From contig JARIAA010000246.1 in assembly GCA_029264635.1 (NCBI GenBank), positions 1 through 5,961 on the forward strand: a stretch of DNA of 5,961 nucleotides, written 5' to 3'. Positions 5,688 to 5,961 of this stretch are shown in pieces; within the stretch, counting starts at the first letter, position 1, and each line of letters opens with the position of its first letter. A program made the position numbers and the translations under genes. Source of the DNA: Psychrobacter sp. (lineage in GTDB: Bacteria; Pseudomonadota; Gammaproteobacteria; Pseudomonadales; Moraxellaceae). The notes under the pieces are model-generated. The model saw only the letters and a program-made list of their open reading frames with translations. It was not told the origin of the DNA and made no database searches.

Positions 5688-5961
5688 GATCAAACCCTTT
5701 TTCAATCGCGGGCGTCTCAGCATTTGCCACTTTACGTAGCCAAACGACAGCTACCGAACTCATCCCAAGCAGCAACAGCGCTAATATCAAGAACCCAGCC
5801 GTTTCAAAATCATCTAACAGCCATTCTCCCACCCAAAACATTACCACGATGATGAGAGAAAACGACAGGTAAGTGAGCATCAGTAAGTCAATGTAACGTT
5901 TATAAAAGCGCCAATAAATAAAGGCGCACCAGCTTGCCCATAACAGTAAAGACAGGAGCGT
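5680..5961 (-). CDS. C-terminal part of a multi-pass membrane protein, probably DUF2157 (cut by window edge)
   Basis: The frame is open from the stop at 5680-5682 to base 5961, giving the last 93 residues. A methionine at 5880 is internal and not a likely start, because hydrophobic coding sequence continues upstream of it (TLLSLLLWASWCAFIYWRFY at the window edge). Three membrane segments are visible: about 1-20, 27-50 and 58-78 of the fragment, followed by a short charged tail ending KGFDHE. Identification as DUF2157 rests mainly on position: DUF2157, DUF4401 and GDYXXLXY genes commonly occur in this order. The fragment itself is too hydrophobic and short to be diagnostic. Confidence 0.7.
   Translation of the reverse strand, partial: TLLSLLLWASWCAFIYWRFYKRYIDLLMLTYLSFSLIIVVMFWVGEWLLDDFETAGFLILALLLLGMSSVAVVWLRKVANAETPAIEKGFDHE
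5695..5700 (-). promoter_or_regulatory. Ribosome binding site that fixes the start at 5687
   Basis: AAAGGG on the minus strand lies 7 bases before the ATG at 5685-5687 and inside the end of the upstream gene, consistent with translational coupling and against the longer start at 5723. Confidence 0.6.

Noticed and set aside
5688..5723. Longer N-terminus (start at 5723) for the DUF4401 protein
   Set aside because: The basic extension has no family match, and AAAGGG plus the 8-base overlap supports the start at 5687.

Overview
The window is bacterial and gene-dense. Every supported gene lies on the minus strand, so transcription runs from high to low coordinates. Moderate AT-richness, short AT-rich spacers with strong AAGGAG-type ribosome sites, and protein sequences that look gammaproteobacterial suggest a member of the Moraxellaceae. 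My best guess is Psychrobacter, from recall of similar proteins and not from a search.

Upstream module (5961 to 3898): three tightly packed genes that overlap by 8 and 4 bases. In transcription order they are the end of a multi-pass membrane protein (probably DUF2157), a DUF4401-type polytopic membrane protein, and a single-anchor protein with the GDYXXLXY signature. This trio is a recurrent bacterial gene set without an established function.

Downstream module (3775 to 1): four medium-chain dehydrogenase/reductase (MDR) genes, all without visible catalytic zinc ligands. The first (2828-3775) is a quinone-oxidoreductase-like NADPH enzyme. The other three (1753-2730, 552-1529, and 1-212 cut by the window edge) are close paralogues. 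They resemble the 2-enoyl-thioester reductase (MECR/Etr1) branch and keep the tyrosine that is catalytic there. The two complete copies are both 325 residues, align without gaps, and are about 62 % identical by hand count.

Regulation: the upstream regions of three of the four oxidoreductase genes (starts at 212, 2730, 3775) share a block of about 45 bases. Two sub-motifs within it are held at exactly 34 bases start to start. This suggests a common promoter architecture or regulator. The fourth gene (552-1529) lacks the block and instead has a 123-bp element with inverted ends and an internal hairpin in front of it. A clear intrinsic terminator (482-525) follows that gene. The 339-base gap 213-551 holds the terminator, a weak dyad, the shared block, a 6-bp-armed palindrome and a likely -10 box, but no gene.

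No RNA gene, CRISPR array, transposase or phage gene was seen. The cluster probably serves NADPH-dependent reduction of activated double bonds or quinones, for example in detoxification, but the substrate cannot be read from the sequence.
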